Notes under the pieces: model-generated
What the model was told of the DNA's origin: nothing
Databases searched by the model: none
The model's input: the letters and a program-made list of their open reading frames with translations, nothing else
Shown: positions 1 to 5,018 of the stretch, in pieces
How positions within the stretch are numbered: position 1 is the first letter of the stretch
Layout: every line of letters starts with the position of its first letter
Translations under genes and position numbers: made by a program
Assembly: GCA_026999335.1 (NCBI GenBank)
Contig: JALTPW010000256.1
Location: forward strand, 1 to 5,018
Direction: 5' to 3'
Length of the DNA stretch: 5,018 bases
Source of the DNA: Chromatiales bacterium
Lineage (GTDB): Bacteria; Pseudomonadota; Gammaproteobacteria; SZUA-152

Positions 1-63
1 ACCATTACGGGCCAGCACGAAATTGATGTGCATGAGACGCAGGGCCTGACGAAGTCCGGTCAC
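1..63 (-). CDS. ubiB: UbiB, ubiquinone biosynthesis ADCK/ABC1-type atypical kinase (N-terminal fragment)
   Basis: Only the first 21 codons are inside the window; the gene runs off the left edge. The reading begins with GTG at 63-61 and gives MTGLRQALRLMHINFVLARNG. The pattern of a short basic lead followed by RLxxIxxVLxRxG is how many gammaproteobacterial UbiB proteins begin. UbiB is a membrane-anchored atypical kinase/ATPase needed for aerobic ubiquinone synthesis, acting with the UbiJ-UbiK lipid-binding factors. The GTG start overlaps the ubiJ stop (GTGA), which implies translational coupling. A weak purine-rich stretch (AAAGAGAA) lies just upstream inside ubiJ. An ATG at codon 11 (33-31) is in frame but would remove part of the conserved start. 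The kinase domain is not visible, so identification rests on this short peptide plus the position directly after ubiJ. Confidence 0.82.
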   Translation of the reverse strand, partial: MTGLRQALRLMHINFVLARNG

Positions 64-692
64 TGGAAATTCTCTTTGTTCTTGCGGCGGGAAACGAGGC
101 GCTCGACACGCGCTTCGAGGCGATCGACATCCGTGCGCAACGTATCGACCGCGGCGAGAAACTCTTCCATCTCGAAACGGTTAGGCAGGTCGCGGCTCTC
201 TTCCTGCAGGTACTCTGCGCCATCACGACCCAGGGTGTCCAGGGTCTTGCGGCCCCAGTCGACGGCATCGCGCACGAAGCTGCCAACCCTGTGCGCCACC
301 ACGTCACCGGTGATATGCGACAGATGTTCTTCCCAGTCGATATCGAGGCCATCGAGAATCGCGCGGAACTGGCTACCCAGCTCCACGTCGCCACTGATCT
401 CCACCTCGCCAGCAAAGAAGCTATCGCTGGCATTTTCCGCCAGCCCCATGCGCAACATGCCCACGGGACTGCCCCGCAGGGTGGTATCCGGCTCGCCCTC
501 GAAATGGCCAAAGACACTCAGGCCGGTATCGGTGGGAATCAAGTAGAGAGCCACATCCAGTCCCTGCAATTCGATGGCGATGACCTTGCCATCGATCTCG
601 CGCAGGCGCGCGACGGTATCCGGATCCAGTGCCAGCACCTGATTGACGGCGACCTCGATGGCGGCGGTCACAACGATTGGAATCTGTTTCAT
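60..692 (-). CDS. ubiJ: UbiJ, SCP2-domain ubiquinone biosynthesis accessory factor
   Basis: The product has 210 aa, close to the roughly 200 aa of E. coli UbiJ. Residues about 20-130 read as an SCP2 (sterol carrier protein 2-like) domain: alternating hydrophobic strands, then GEVEISGD at 95-102, FRAILDGLDIDWEEHLS, and TGD at 128-130, all matching the family layout. The C-terminus (about 174-200, EMEEFLAAVDTLRTDVDRLE and beyond) is a predicted coiled coil, the part of UbiJ thought to contact UbiK. In the family, UbiJ binds the hydrophobic ubiquinone intermediates and is part of the soluble Ubi complex required for aerobic coenzyme Q synthesis; it is not itself an enzyme. It is followed by ubiB with a 4-bp stop/start overlap. 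The ATG at 692 has no clear Shine-Dalgarno sequence, but MKQIPIVVTAAIE fits the family start. The 49-bp gap from the GNAT gene is AT-rich. Confidence 0.9.
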   Translation of the reverse strand: MKQIPIVVTAAIEVAVNQVLALDPDTVARLREIDGKVIAIELQGLDVALYLIPTDTGLSVFGHFEGEPDTTLRGSPVGMLRMGLAENASDSFFAGEVEISGDVELGSQFRAILDGLDIDWEEHLSHITGDVVAHRVGSFVRDAVDWGRKTLDTLGRDGAEYLQEESRDLPNRFEMEEFLAAVDTLRTDVDRLEARVERLVSRRKNKENFQ

Positions 693-741
693 GTTATTTC
701 ATATTAGAAAATTTTTCCGGCGATCCAACCCGGCTACCGTG

Positions 742-1209
742 TCAGGCAGATCCGGCCGATGAGTCATCCAAACACTTTGTCATCAGGTCACGGTCGTGAT
801 GCTCGAAACCGGCCCGCTCGTACAGCCCGCGCGCGTGTTCCCGGTGGCGTTCCACTTCCAGGTGGAGAGCCTTTACGCCGAGTGCACGACAATAGGCCTC
901 CGCAACGTCAATCGCCTCGCGGCCAAGCCCCTGTCCCCGATATTCTTCTGCGCCAAACACTTCGTCAATAAAGGCGTCTCGGCCTCGATATTCAAAGCTG
1001 AAACCGAGTGTAACGGCAAGGTAACCGACGACAGAGGTGTCAATTTGAGCCACCCACAGACAACCGAGGCACTTGTCGCGAAGAAGGCTAAAAACGGCTT
1101 CCCGGGCTTTGGCCTGGGAAAAGGCATAGCCGTCCTCTTCATAGTAACCGCGCATCATCTTTAATATTACGTCGATATCTGCCTCTGTCGCCGGCCGAAA
1201 TCGTTGCAT
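742..1209 (-). CDS. GNAT family N-acetyltransferase
   Basis: The product has 155 aa and is a single-domain acetyltransferase of the Gcn5-related (GNAT) fold. Strand beta1 and helix alpha1 are seen in FRPATEADIDVILKMM (4-19). Motif A is EEYRGQGLGREAIDVAEAYC (88-107), with the acetyl-CoA pyrophosphate-binding loop RGQGLG at 91-96. Motif B is seen in LEVERHREHARGLYERAGFE (about 117-136), the usual xxN/HxxAxxLYxxxGF pattern. GNAT enzymes transfer acetyl from acetyl-CoA to an amine; the substrate (small molecule, peptide N-terminus or protein lysine) cannot be read here. The start at 1209 is supported by a strong AGGAGAG at 1221-1215. The gene lies 36 bp after the RDD gene and 49 bp before ubiJ, in the same direction, so it is probably cotranscribed within the ubi cluster. 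A direct role in ubiquinone synthesis is not established. Confidence 0.88.
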   Translation of the reverse strand: MQRFRPATEADIDVILKMMRGYYEEDGYAFSQAKAREAVFSLLRDKCLGCLWVAQIDTSVVGYLAVTLGFSFEYRGRDAFIDEVFGAEEYRGQGLGREAIDVAEAYCRALGVKALHLEVERHREHARGLYERAGFEHHDRDLMTKCLDDSSAGSA

Positions 1210-1214
1210 GCCGC

Positions 1215-1221
1215 CTCTCCT
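1215..1221 (-). promoter_or_regulatory. Shine-Dalgarno site of the GNAT gene
   Basis: The minus strand reads AGGAGAG here, five bases before the ATG at 1209. It is the best ribosome-binding site in the window and fixes the start of the acetyltransferase. The gene therefore has its own translation signal, unlike the stop/start-coupled RDD and ubiB genes. Confidence 0.8.
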
Positions 1222-1245
1222 GGCTTGTTACCGAACCACGACTCG

Positions 1246-1713
1246 TTAACGCACTTCCGCCATCAACGCCGACAGTGTCTTCTGCGATTCATCGTCCACC
1301 TCCAGGCCCGCCTCATGAAGCACCACGGTGTTGGCGATCTTGTCATGAAAGCCCTGCTTGCGCCTGTCCCGGACGATCCAGAGAAAACCCAAGCCCAGCG
1401 GCAACAGTGAAACGATATAGGCGAAACAACGCAACACCGCCTGTCTCGGCCGCAGGGGTTTGAAGGTCTGCGCATCCACCACCTGACAACCGAGCAGCAG
1501 CTTGCCGGGCGTACCGAGATATTTTACCCACAGCCACGCAGTCACGCCCAACCACAGGGCATTGATCAGTATGCCTTCAATGCTCCAGAATTCGGCATTG
1601 AAATAAATCGACCCCAACAACAGGCCGAACAGCACGCTGAAGACGGCGCTGTCCAGCAACGCCGCCCCCACGCGCCGCCAGAAACCCGCATAGTCCGGCT
1701 CGCCGTGCAGCAT
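1246..1713 (-). CDS. RDD family integral membrane protein
   Basis: The product has 155 aa with the hallmarks of the RDD family (named for conserved Arg and Asp residues): YAGFWRRVGAALLDSAVF at 8-25, carrying the Arg pair at 13-14 and Asp21 at the start of the first membrane segment; GTPGKLLLGCQVVDA after the second segment; and WIVRDRRKQGFHDKIANT after the third. Hydrophobic segments are at about 15-36, 46-64 and 92-112. RDD proteins are small inner-membrane proteins of mostly unknown function; a few have been linked to ion or solute transport, which does not settle the role here. The ATG shares one base with the ubiE stop (TGATG at 1715-1711), so translation is probably coupled to ubiE. Its placement in a ubiquinone cluster suggests, as inference only, a membrane-associated function linked to quinone metabolism or simple coexpression. 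Confidence 0.88.
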   Translation of the reverse strand: MLHGEPDYAGFWRRVGAALLDSAVFSVLFGLLLGSIYFNAEFWSIEGILINALWLGVTAWLWVKYLGTPGKLLLGCQVVDAQTFKPLRPRQAVLRCFAYIVSLLPLGLGFLWIVRDRRKQGFHDKIANTVVLHEAGLEVDDESQKTLSALMAEVR

Positions 1714-2471
1714 CAGAACTTATACCCCCGATGCAGGGCGACGATACCGCCGGTGAGATTGAAATATTTGCAACGCTCGAAGCCGGCTGTCTCCATCATC
1801 GCCTTCAGTGCATCCTGCGGTGGATGCATGCGGATGGACTCGGCCAGATAGCGGTAGCTCTCTTCGTCATTGGCCACCCACTTGCCCATCATCGGCAACA
1901 GCTTGAAAGAATAGAGGTCATACACCGAACTCAGCCCCGGCATGACCGGCTTGGAGAATTCCAGCACCAGCAGGCGGCCGCCCGGCTTGAGAATGCGATA
2001 CATGGAGCGCAGCGCCGCATCCTTGTCGGTGACGTTGCGCAGGCCGAAGGCGATGGTGATGCAATCGAAATGATTATCGGCAAAGGGTAGGCACTCGGCA
2101 TTGGCCTGTACATAGTCGATATTACCCAGTACGCCGCGCTCGACGAGGCGTTCGCGTCCCACCGAAAGCATGGAGGCGTTGATGTCGGCCAACACCACCT
2201 CGCCCCTGTCGCCCACCAGCCGTGAGAACTTGGCGGCGAGATCGCCGGTGCCACCGGCGATGTCCAGCACCCGCTGTCCCGCACGCACACCGCTGTGCTC
2301 GATGGTGAAACGTTTCCACAGACGGTGTATACCCAGCGACATGAGGTCGTTCATGACGTCGTACTTGTCAGCCACCGAGTGGAACACGCCGGCGACCCTG
2401 TTGACCTTCTCTTCGCGAGGCACTTCCTGATAGCCGAAGTGGGTGGTGTCTTTGTCCTGCTGTTCGTTCAT
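1713..2471 (-). CDS. ubiE: UbiE, demethylmenaquinone / 2-polyprenyl-6-methoxy-1,4-benzoquinol C-methyltransferase
   Basis: The product has 252 aa; E. coli UbiE has 251. It is a class I SAM-dependent methyltransferase performing the C-methylation step in ubiquinone synthesis and, where present, menaquinone synthesis. The first UbiE/COQ5 signature is at 37-52 (YDVMNDLMSLGIHRLW). The SAM-binding glycine-rich motif I is DIAGGTGD at 70-77. The second signature is RILKPGGRLLVLEFS. The C-terminal GGIVALHRGYKF matches the conserved UbiE end. The ATG at 2471 gives the THFGYQEVPREEK-type lead seen in the family, preceded by a modest GGGA at 2484-2481 with nine-base spacing. A nine-codon open frame ends across this start (separate finding). 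It is the first gene of the ubi block and overlaps the RDD gene by one base. Confidence 0.97.
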   Translation of the reverse strand: MNEQQDKDTTHFGYQEVPREEKVNRVAGVFHSVADKYDVMNDLMSLGIHRLWKRFTIEHSGVRAGQRVLDIAGGTGDLAAKFSRLVGDRGEVVLADINASMLSVGRERLVERGVLGNIDYVQANAECLPFADNHFDCITIAFGLRNVTDKDAALRSMYRILKPGGRLLVLEFSKPVMPGLSSVYDLYSFKLLPMMGKWVANDEESYRYLAESIRMHPPQDALKAMMETAGFERCKYFNLTGGIVALHRGYKF

Positions 2472-2561
2472 GGTCGCTGTTCCCGCTGGGGGTTCATGAT
2501 TGCCACAGACCGCTGGTGGGGCTGAACGCCGGTGAAATCCAACAGGGCGGAATCCACAGGC

Positions 2562-2600
2562 TTTGTTGGCTGGGGGGCACTACGCTCACCGCCAGCCTAC
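2562..2600. repeat. Imperfect palindromic segment, possible decayed short repeat
   Basis: The arms GGCTGG (2568-2573) and CCAGCC (2592-2597) are complementary; pairing continues outward (GT with AC) after one T-T mismatch and inward (GG with CC) after one G-G mismatch. The layout TTTGTTGG...CTACGCTCA...CC.ACCTAC-like resembles, from memory, a widespread gammaproteobacterial short palindrome of the form TTGTTGGGTTTCGCTACGCT...CAACCCAACCTAC. That family assignment is inference; the hairpin potential is directly visible. Confidence 0.4.
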
Positions 2601-2612
2601 TGGGCAATACCG

Positions 2613-2674
2613 TCCGCCAATGCACGCCAATGACCACCGATCATAAACCAAAAACATTGGCGCGCATTGGCGGA
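2613..2674. repeat. 20-bp inverted repeat made of four octamers (MITE/REP-like hairpin)
   Basis: The left arm 2613-2632 and right arm 2655-2674 are reverse complements at 19 of 20 positions (the mismatch pairs 2624 with 2663), around a 22-base AT-richer loop. Each arm holds two copies of an octamer spaced 10 bp apart: CGCCAATG at 2615-2622 and 2625-2632, and its complement CATTGGCG at 2655-2662 and 2665-2672. The element can fold into a long hairpin. It resembles short dispersed palindromic repeats seen between genes in many gammaproteobacteria, but the arrangement could also serve as a multi-site binding region. No T-run follows on either strand, so it is not called a terminator. Confidence 0.8.
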
Positions 2675-2689
2675 TTATGCCGATATCCT

Positions 2690-2724
2690 CTGTTGAGCTT
2701 CGCTCTTCACCCCAATCTACGGGG
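2690..2724. repeat. Weak palindromic segment, possible second decayed short repeat
   Basis: It contains a tight hairpin GAGC-TTC-GCTC (2695-2705) and, at the right end, CCCC (2710-2713) facing GGGG (2721-2724). The order TGTTGAGCTTCGCTC...CACCCCAATCTACGGGGCT resembles, from memory, the same TTGTTGGG...CCCAACCTAC repeat family suggested for 2562-2600. Similarity between the two segments is limited to the TGTTG start and CTAC end, so this is a low-confidence call. Confidence 0.3.
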
Positions 2725-2740
2725 CTAAACACATCTTTGC

Positions 2741-2821
2741 GTAGGAGCGGGCCATGCCCGCGATAATTGCTCGGACATTGCCATCGGTGCATAAATCATC
2801 GCGGGCATGGCCCGCTCCTAC
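2741..2821. repeat. REP doublet (REPIN-like), two GTAG-headed REPs in inverted orientation
   Basis: The two ends, 2741-2764 and 2798-2821, are perfect 24-bp reverse complements separated by 33 bp. Each unit begins with the tetranucleotide GTAG and contains its own small palindrome GCGGGC-CAT-GCCCGC. A GTAG/GTGG head followed by a GC-rich hairpin is the established form of REP sequences mobilised by RAYT (TnpA-REP) transposases in Pseudomonas, Stenotrophomonas and relatives, and an inverted pair is a REPIN. No RAYT gene is in the window, so this would be a non-autonomous copy. It begins 31 bp after the DUF971 stop, where such elements often act as mRNA 3'-end stabilisers or attenuators; that role is inferred. 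The perfect arm identity suggests recent insertion or continued maintenance. Confidence 0.9.
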
Positions 2822-2852
2822 CGGTTTGTGCGTCCCCGGCTCAGGCCTTCCG

Positions 2853-3215
2853 TCACCCCTTGCGCTTGTGCCCGGCCTTTGCCAGCCGTTCGAGGTATTC
2901 GGCCCATAGCGTCTCTTGTTCGCTGCCCAGGGTGTACAAGGTATCCCAGGAATAGATGCCGGTGTTGTGACCATCGTCGAATTCCAGTTTGACGGCGTAA
3001 TTGCCCACCGGTTCAATGCCGGTGATATTGACGTTTTCCTTGCCCAATTGCAGCACTTCCTGGCCGGGGCCATGGCCACGCACTTCCGCAGAAGGCGAGT
3101 AGACGCGCAGGTATTCGCAGGACAACTCGAAGTGCACACCATCGTCGAAGATGATCTCCAGCACACGGGATTTCTGGTGCAGCTTAATGTCGGTGGGTTT
3201 GTGGGCTGAACTCAT
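2853..3215 (-). CDS. DUF971 / gamma-butyrobetaine hydroxylase-like N-terminal domain protein
   Basis: The product has 120 aa and is a stand-alone DUF971 (GBBH-like N-terminal) domain. Family hallmarks are the early strand pair RVLEIIFDDGVHFELSCEYLR (17-37), VYSPSAEVRGHG (38-49) and the diagnostic FDDGHNTGIYSW at 79-90, followed by LYTLG and a basic tail HKRKG. In eukaryotic gamma-butyrobetaine hydroxylase the corresponding domain binds zinc through several Cys residues plus His; here only one Cys (33) is present, so that zinc site is not complete. No catalytic dioxygenase domain follows. The biochemical function of the stand-alone proteins is not firmly established. The gene lies 20 bp after hslU, a neighbourhood known in other gammaproteobacteria, and is probably cotranscribed with hslVU. 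The ATG at 3215 lacks a strong Shine-Dalgarno sequence. Confidence 0.9.
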   Translation of the reverse strand: MSSAHKPTDIKLHQKSRVLEIIFDDGVHFELSCEYLRVYSPSAEVRGHGPGQEVLQLGKENVNITGIEPVGNYAVKLEFDDGHNTGIYSWDTLYTLGSEQETLWAEYLERLAKAGHKRKG

Positions 3216-3235
3216 GCTGGATTCGTCCGGGCTGG

Positions 3236-4579
3236 TTAAAGGATATAACGGCTCAGGTCTTCATCCTGGGCCAGTTCGCCGATGTGACTGTCGACGTAGG
3301 CGGCGTCCACGCTGACCGTCTGACCGCTCTGGTCGGCGGCGGTAAAGGATATCTCATCCAGTAGGCGCTCCATCACCGTGTGCAGGCGGCGTGCGCCGAT
3401 GTTGTCGGTGCGCTCGTTGACCTGCCAGGCCACCTCGGCGATGCGGGCGATACCGTCTTCGCTAAAACCCAGCTCGACGCCTTCGGTCGCCAGCAAAGCG
3501 GTGTATTGCTCGGTCAACGAGGCATCCGGTTCGGTGAGGATACGCACGAAATCATCCACGCTCAGGGCCTTCAGCTCGACGCGGATGGGCAGACGGCCCT
3601 GCAACTCGGGAATCAGATCCGAGGGCTTGGAAAGGTGGAAGGCGCCGGAGGCGATGAAGAGGATGTGATCGGTCTTCAGCATGCCGTACTTGGTGGTGAC
3701 GGTACAGCCTTCCACCAGCGGCAGCAGATCACGCTGCACGCCCTCGCGGGAGACATCCGGACCACTGCTCTCGCCGCGCTTGCAGATCTTGTCCATTTCG
3801 TCGAGAAATACAATGCCGTTCTCCTCGACGTTTTGCACCGCGCGCATCTTGATGTCTTCTTCGTTGAGCAGCTTGCCGGCCTCTTCATCGGTGAGCAGCT
3901 TGAAGGCCTCCTTGATGGGCAGCTTGCGGGTCTTGGTGCGATTGCTGCCGATATTCTGAAACATACCCTGCAACTGGCTGGTCATCTCTTCCATACCGGG
4001 CGGGGCCATGATCTCCACGCCCATGGGGGTGACGCTCAGTTCGACTTCGATCTCCTTGTCGTCAAGATCGCCCTCGCGCAGTTTCTTGCGGAATTTCTGT
4101 CGGGTATTGGCGGCCTGTTCGCTGATCGGCTCCGGCTCCCCATCGGAACCAAAACCGCTACGGGCCGGGCGTAGCAGGATATCGAGAATGCGTTCCTCAG
4201 CGGCCTCCTGGGCGCGAAAGTGCACCTTGTTCATTTCCACTTCGCGGGTCAGTTTGACGGAAATTTCCACTAGATCGCGGATGATGGACTCCACATCACG
4301 GCCAACGTAGCCCACTTCGGTGAACTTGGTCGCCTCAATCTTAACGAAGGGCGCATTGGCCAGCTTCGCCAGACGGCGCGCGATCTCGGTCTTGCCAACA
4401 CCGGTGGGGCCGATCATGAGGATGTTCTTGGGCGTGATTTCACCCTTCAGGTCATCACTCACCTGGGAGCGGCGCCAGCGGTTGCGCAGGGCAATGGCCA
4501 CCGCACGCTTGGCGTCGGCCTGGCCAATGATGTGCTTGTCCAGTTCCTGGACGATTTCTCTGGGGGTCATTTGTGACAT
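3236..4579 (-). CDS. hslU: HslU, AAA+ ATPase/unfoldase subunit of the HslVU protease
   Basis: The product has 447 aa; E. coli HslU has 443. HslU forms a hexameric ring that binds, unfolds and threads cytosolic substrate proteins into the HslV peptidase using ATP. The start MSQMTPREIVQELDKHIIGQ matches the family. Walker A GPTGVGKT is at 57-64, the substrate-gripping pore motif GYVG at 90-93, the family-specific insertion (I) domain at about 110-245, and Walker B IVFLDEMDKI with Asp260-Glu261. The sensor-1 region is HILFIASGAFH (305-315), and sensor 2 is GARRLHT (395-401). The C-terminal EDLSRYIL is the tail that docks into HslV pockets and activates the peptidase. All key residues are intact. 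It starts 5 bp after the hslV stop with no clear Shine-Dalgarno sequence, suggesting coupling to hslV translation. Confidence 0.98.
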   Translation of the reverse strand: MSQMTPREIVQELDKHIIGQADAKRAVAIALRNRWRRSQVSDDLKGEITPKNILMIGPTGVGKTEIARRLAKLANAPFVKIEATKFTEVGYVGRDVESIIRDLVEISVKLTREVEMNKVHFRAQEAAEERILDILLRPARSGFGSDGEPEPISEQAANTRQKFRKKLREGDLDDKEIEVELSVTPMGVEIMAPPGMEEMTSQLQGMFQNIGSNRTKTRKLPIKEAFKLLTDEEAGKLLNEEDIKMRAVQNVEENGIVFLDEMDKICKRGESSGPDVSREGVQRDLLPLVEGCTVTTKYGMLKTDHILFIASGAFHLSKPSDLIPELQGRLPIRVELKALSVDDFVRILTEPDASLTEQYTALLATEGVELGFSEDGIARIAEVAWQVNERTDNIGARRLHTVMERLLDEISFTAADQSGQTVSVDAAYVDSHIGELAQDEDLSRYIL

Positions 4580-4584
4580 AGGTT

Positions 4585-5018
4585 TTATTCGCTTGTCAGT
4601 TCTTCGATGGTGAAATGATCATTGGTATAGACGCAAATTTCCGAGGCGATCTTCAATGACTTCTCGCAGATGCTGCGTGCATCCAGGTCGGTGTTTTCCA
4701 TCAGCGCCCGCGCCGCGGATTCGGCAAACGAGCCGCCGGAGCCGATGGCAATGAGGTCGTGCTCCGGCTCGATAACGTCGCCATTGCCCGATATCACCAG
4801 CGAAGCGGTATCATCGGCCACCGACAACAGGGCCTCCAGGCGTCGCAGCATACGGTCGGTGCGCCAGTCCTTGGCCAACTCCACCGCCGCGCGGGTAAGG
4901 TGGCCCTGATGCTTTTCCAGCTTACCTTCGAAGCGCTCGAAGAGGGTGAAGGCATCCGCCGTGCCGCCGGCAAAACCAGCGATGACCCGGTTGTGATACA
5001 GGCGCCGCACCTTGCGTG
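4585..5018 (-). CDS. hslV: HslV, threonine peptidase subunit of the HslVU protease (C-terminal part)
   Basis: The frame is open to the right window edge; about 144 codons are visible of a protein normally about 176-180 aa. The GTG at 5010-5008 is not the start: reading on to the edge gives RKVRRLYHNRVIAGFAGG, the internal HslV sequence. The missing N-terminus carries the catalytic threonine, so activity cannot be checked here. Visible hallmarks are AGFAGGTADAFTLFERFE, a helix with KDWRTDRMLRRLEALL, ISGNGDVIEPEHDLIAIGSG with the GSGG loop, AARALMENTDLDAR and the end CVYTNDHFTIEEL. HslV forms a double hexameric ring with a proteasome beta-like fold, activated by HslU, and degrades misfolded and regulatory proteins in the cytosol. 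The stop TAA lies 5 bp before the hslU ATG, the standard hslVU arrangement. The heat-shock promoter expected upstream lies outside the window. Confidence 0.97.
   Translation of the reverse strand, partial: RKVRRLYHNRVIAGFAGGTADAFTLFERFEGKLEKHQGHLTRAAVELAKDWRTDRMLRRLEALLSVADDTASLVISGNGDVIEPEHDLIAIGSGGSFAESAARALMENTDLDARSICEKSLKIASEICVYTNDHFTIEELTSE

Larger units (their letters stand above)
2472..2852. other. Repeat-rich intergenic region between DUF971 and ubiE
   Basis: This 381-bp gap carries no convincing protein gene: the open frames that cross it are short, lack family resemblance and run through palindromic repeats. It should hold the ubiE-block promoter and the 3' end of the hslVU-DUF971 transcript. 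I find no clear sigma70 -35/-10 pair and no hairpin followed by a T-run on the minus strand, so neither promoter nor intrinsic terminator is called. Most of the length is occupied by the repeat elements listed separately at 2562-2600, 2613-2674, 2690-2724 and 2741-2821. Confidence 0.75.

Noticed and set aside
5..517. 170-codon minus-strand open frame within ubiJ in another frame
   Set aside because: It has an Arg/Ser/Trp/Cys-rich composition typical of an out-of-frame reading, overlaps both ubiJ and ubiB and has no recognisable motif.
291..707. 138-codon plus-strand open frame opposite ubiJ
   Set aside because: It is antisense to ubiJ, which has the SCP2 layout and a stop/start overlap with ubiB; no family resemblance in the plus-strand product.
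2613..2674. Reading the octamer repeats as a CRISPR array
   Set aside because: There are only two short copies per arm with 2-base gaps, and the arms are mutually inverted. There are no spacer-length intervals and no cas genes.
2741..2821. Reading the REP pair as an intrinsic terminator
   Set aside because: The arms are long and the loop is 33 bases, and no T-run follows on either strand. The GTAG heads and internal GC palindromes fit a REPIN better, although an effect on transcript ends is possible.
2717..3166. 149-codon minus-strand open frame overlapping DUF971 and the REP doublet
   Set aside because: It is out of frame with the well-supported DUF971 gene, runs into the REP repeat and has a low-complexity Cys/Ser/Arg/Trp-rich product.
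3380..4174. 264-codon plus-strand open frame opposite hslU
   Set aside because: It lies wholly antisense to hslU, whose motifs and length are intact. Its His/Leu/Gly-rich product is the usual shadow of a GC-biased gene, with no domain resemblance.
5008..5010. GTG at 5010 as the start of hslV
   Set aside because: The frame stays open to the window edge, and RKVRRLYHN is internal to HslV. Starting here would remove the catalytic N-terminal threonine region.

Overview
The window is an ordinary-looking stretch of a gammaproteobacterial chromosome with moderately high GC content. All recognised genes lie on the minus strand, so transcription runs from right to left. The inference of a gammaproteobacterium rests on two linked gene sets typical of that class: hslV-hslU followed by a DUF971 gene, and ubiE...ubiJ-ubiB. 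A Pseudomonas/Chromatiales-type relative is plausible, but genus cannot be read from this segment.

Right block (about 5018-2853): the 3' part of hslV (peptidase of the HslVU protease; the N-terminus lies outside the window), complete hslU (its AAA+ unfoldase), and a small DUF971 protein. The gaps are 5 bp and 20 bp, so the three are probably one transcription unit.

Middle (2852-2472): a 381-bp gap with no convincing gene that is dense in palindromic repeats. It holds a REP doublet (REPIN-like) whose two arms form a perfect 24-bp inverted repeat, a separate 20-bp inverted repeat built from four copies of one octamer with a 10-bp period, and two weaker hairpin-like segments that may be decayed copies of a third repeat family. 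The gap separates the protease block from the ubiquinone block.

Left block (2471-1): ubiE (C-methyltransferase of ubiquinone/menaquinone synthesis), an RDD-family membrane protein, a GNAT acetyltransferase, ubiJ (SCP2-domain lipid-binding accessory factor) and the first 21 codons of ubiB. ubiE/RDD and ubiJ/ubiB overlap at stop/start codons, which indicates translational coupling. The RDD and GNAT genes sit inside what is a contiguous ubiE-ubiJ-ubiB arrangement in Escherichia coli. That insertion and the repeat cluster are the two most interesting points. I see no tRNA, rRNA, CRISPR array, transposase or prophage gene, and no evidence for an exotic new system.
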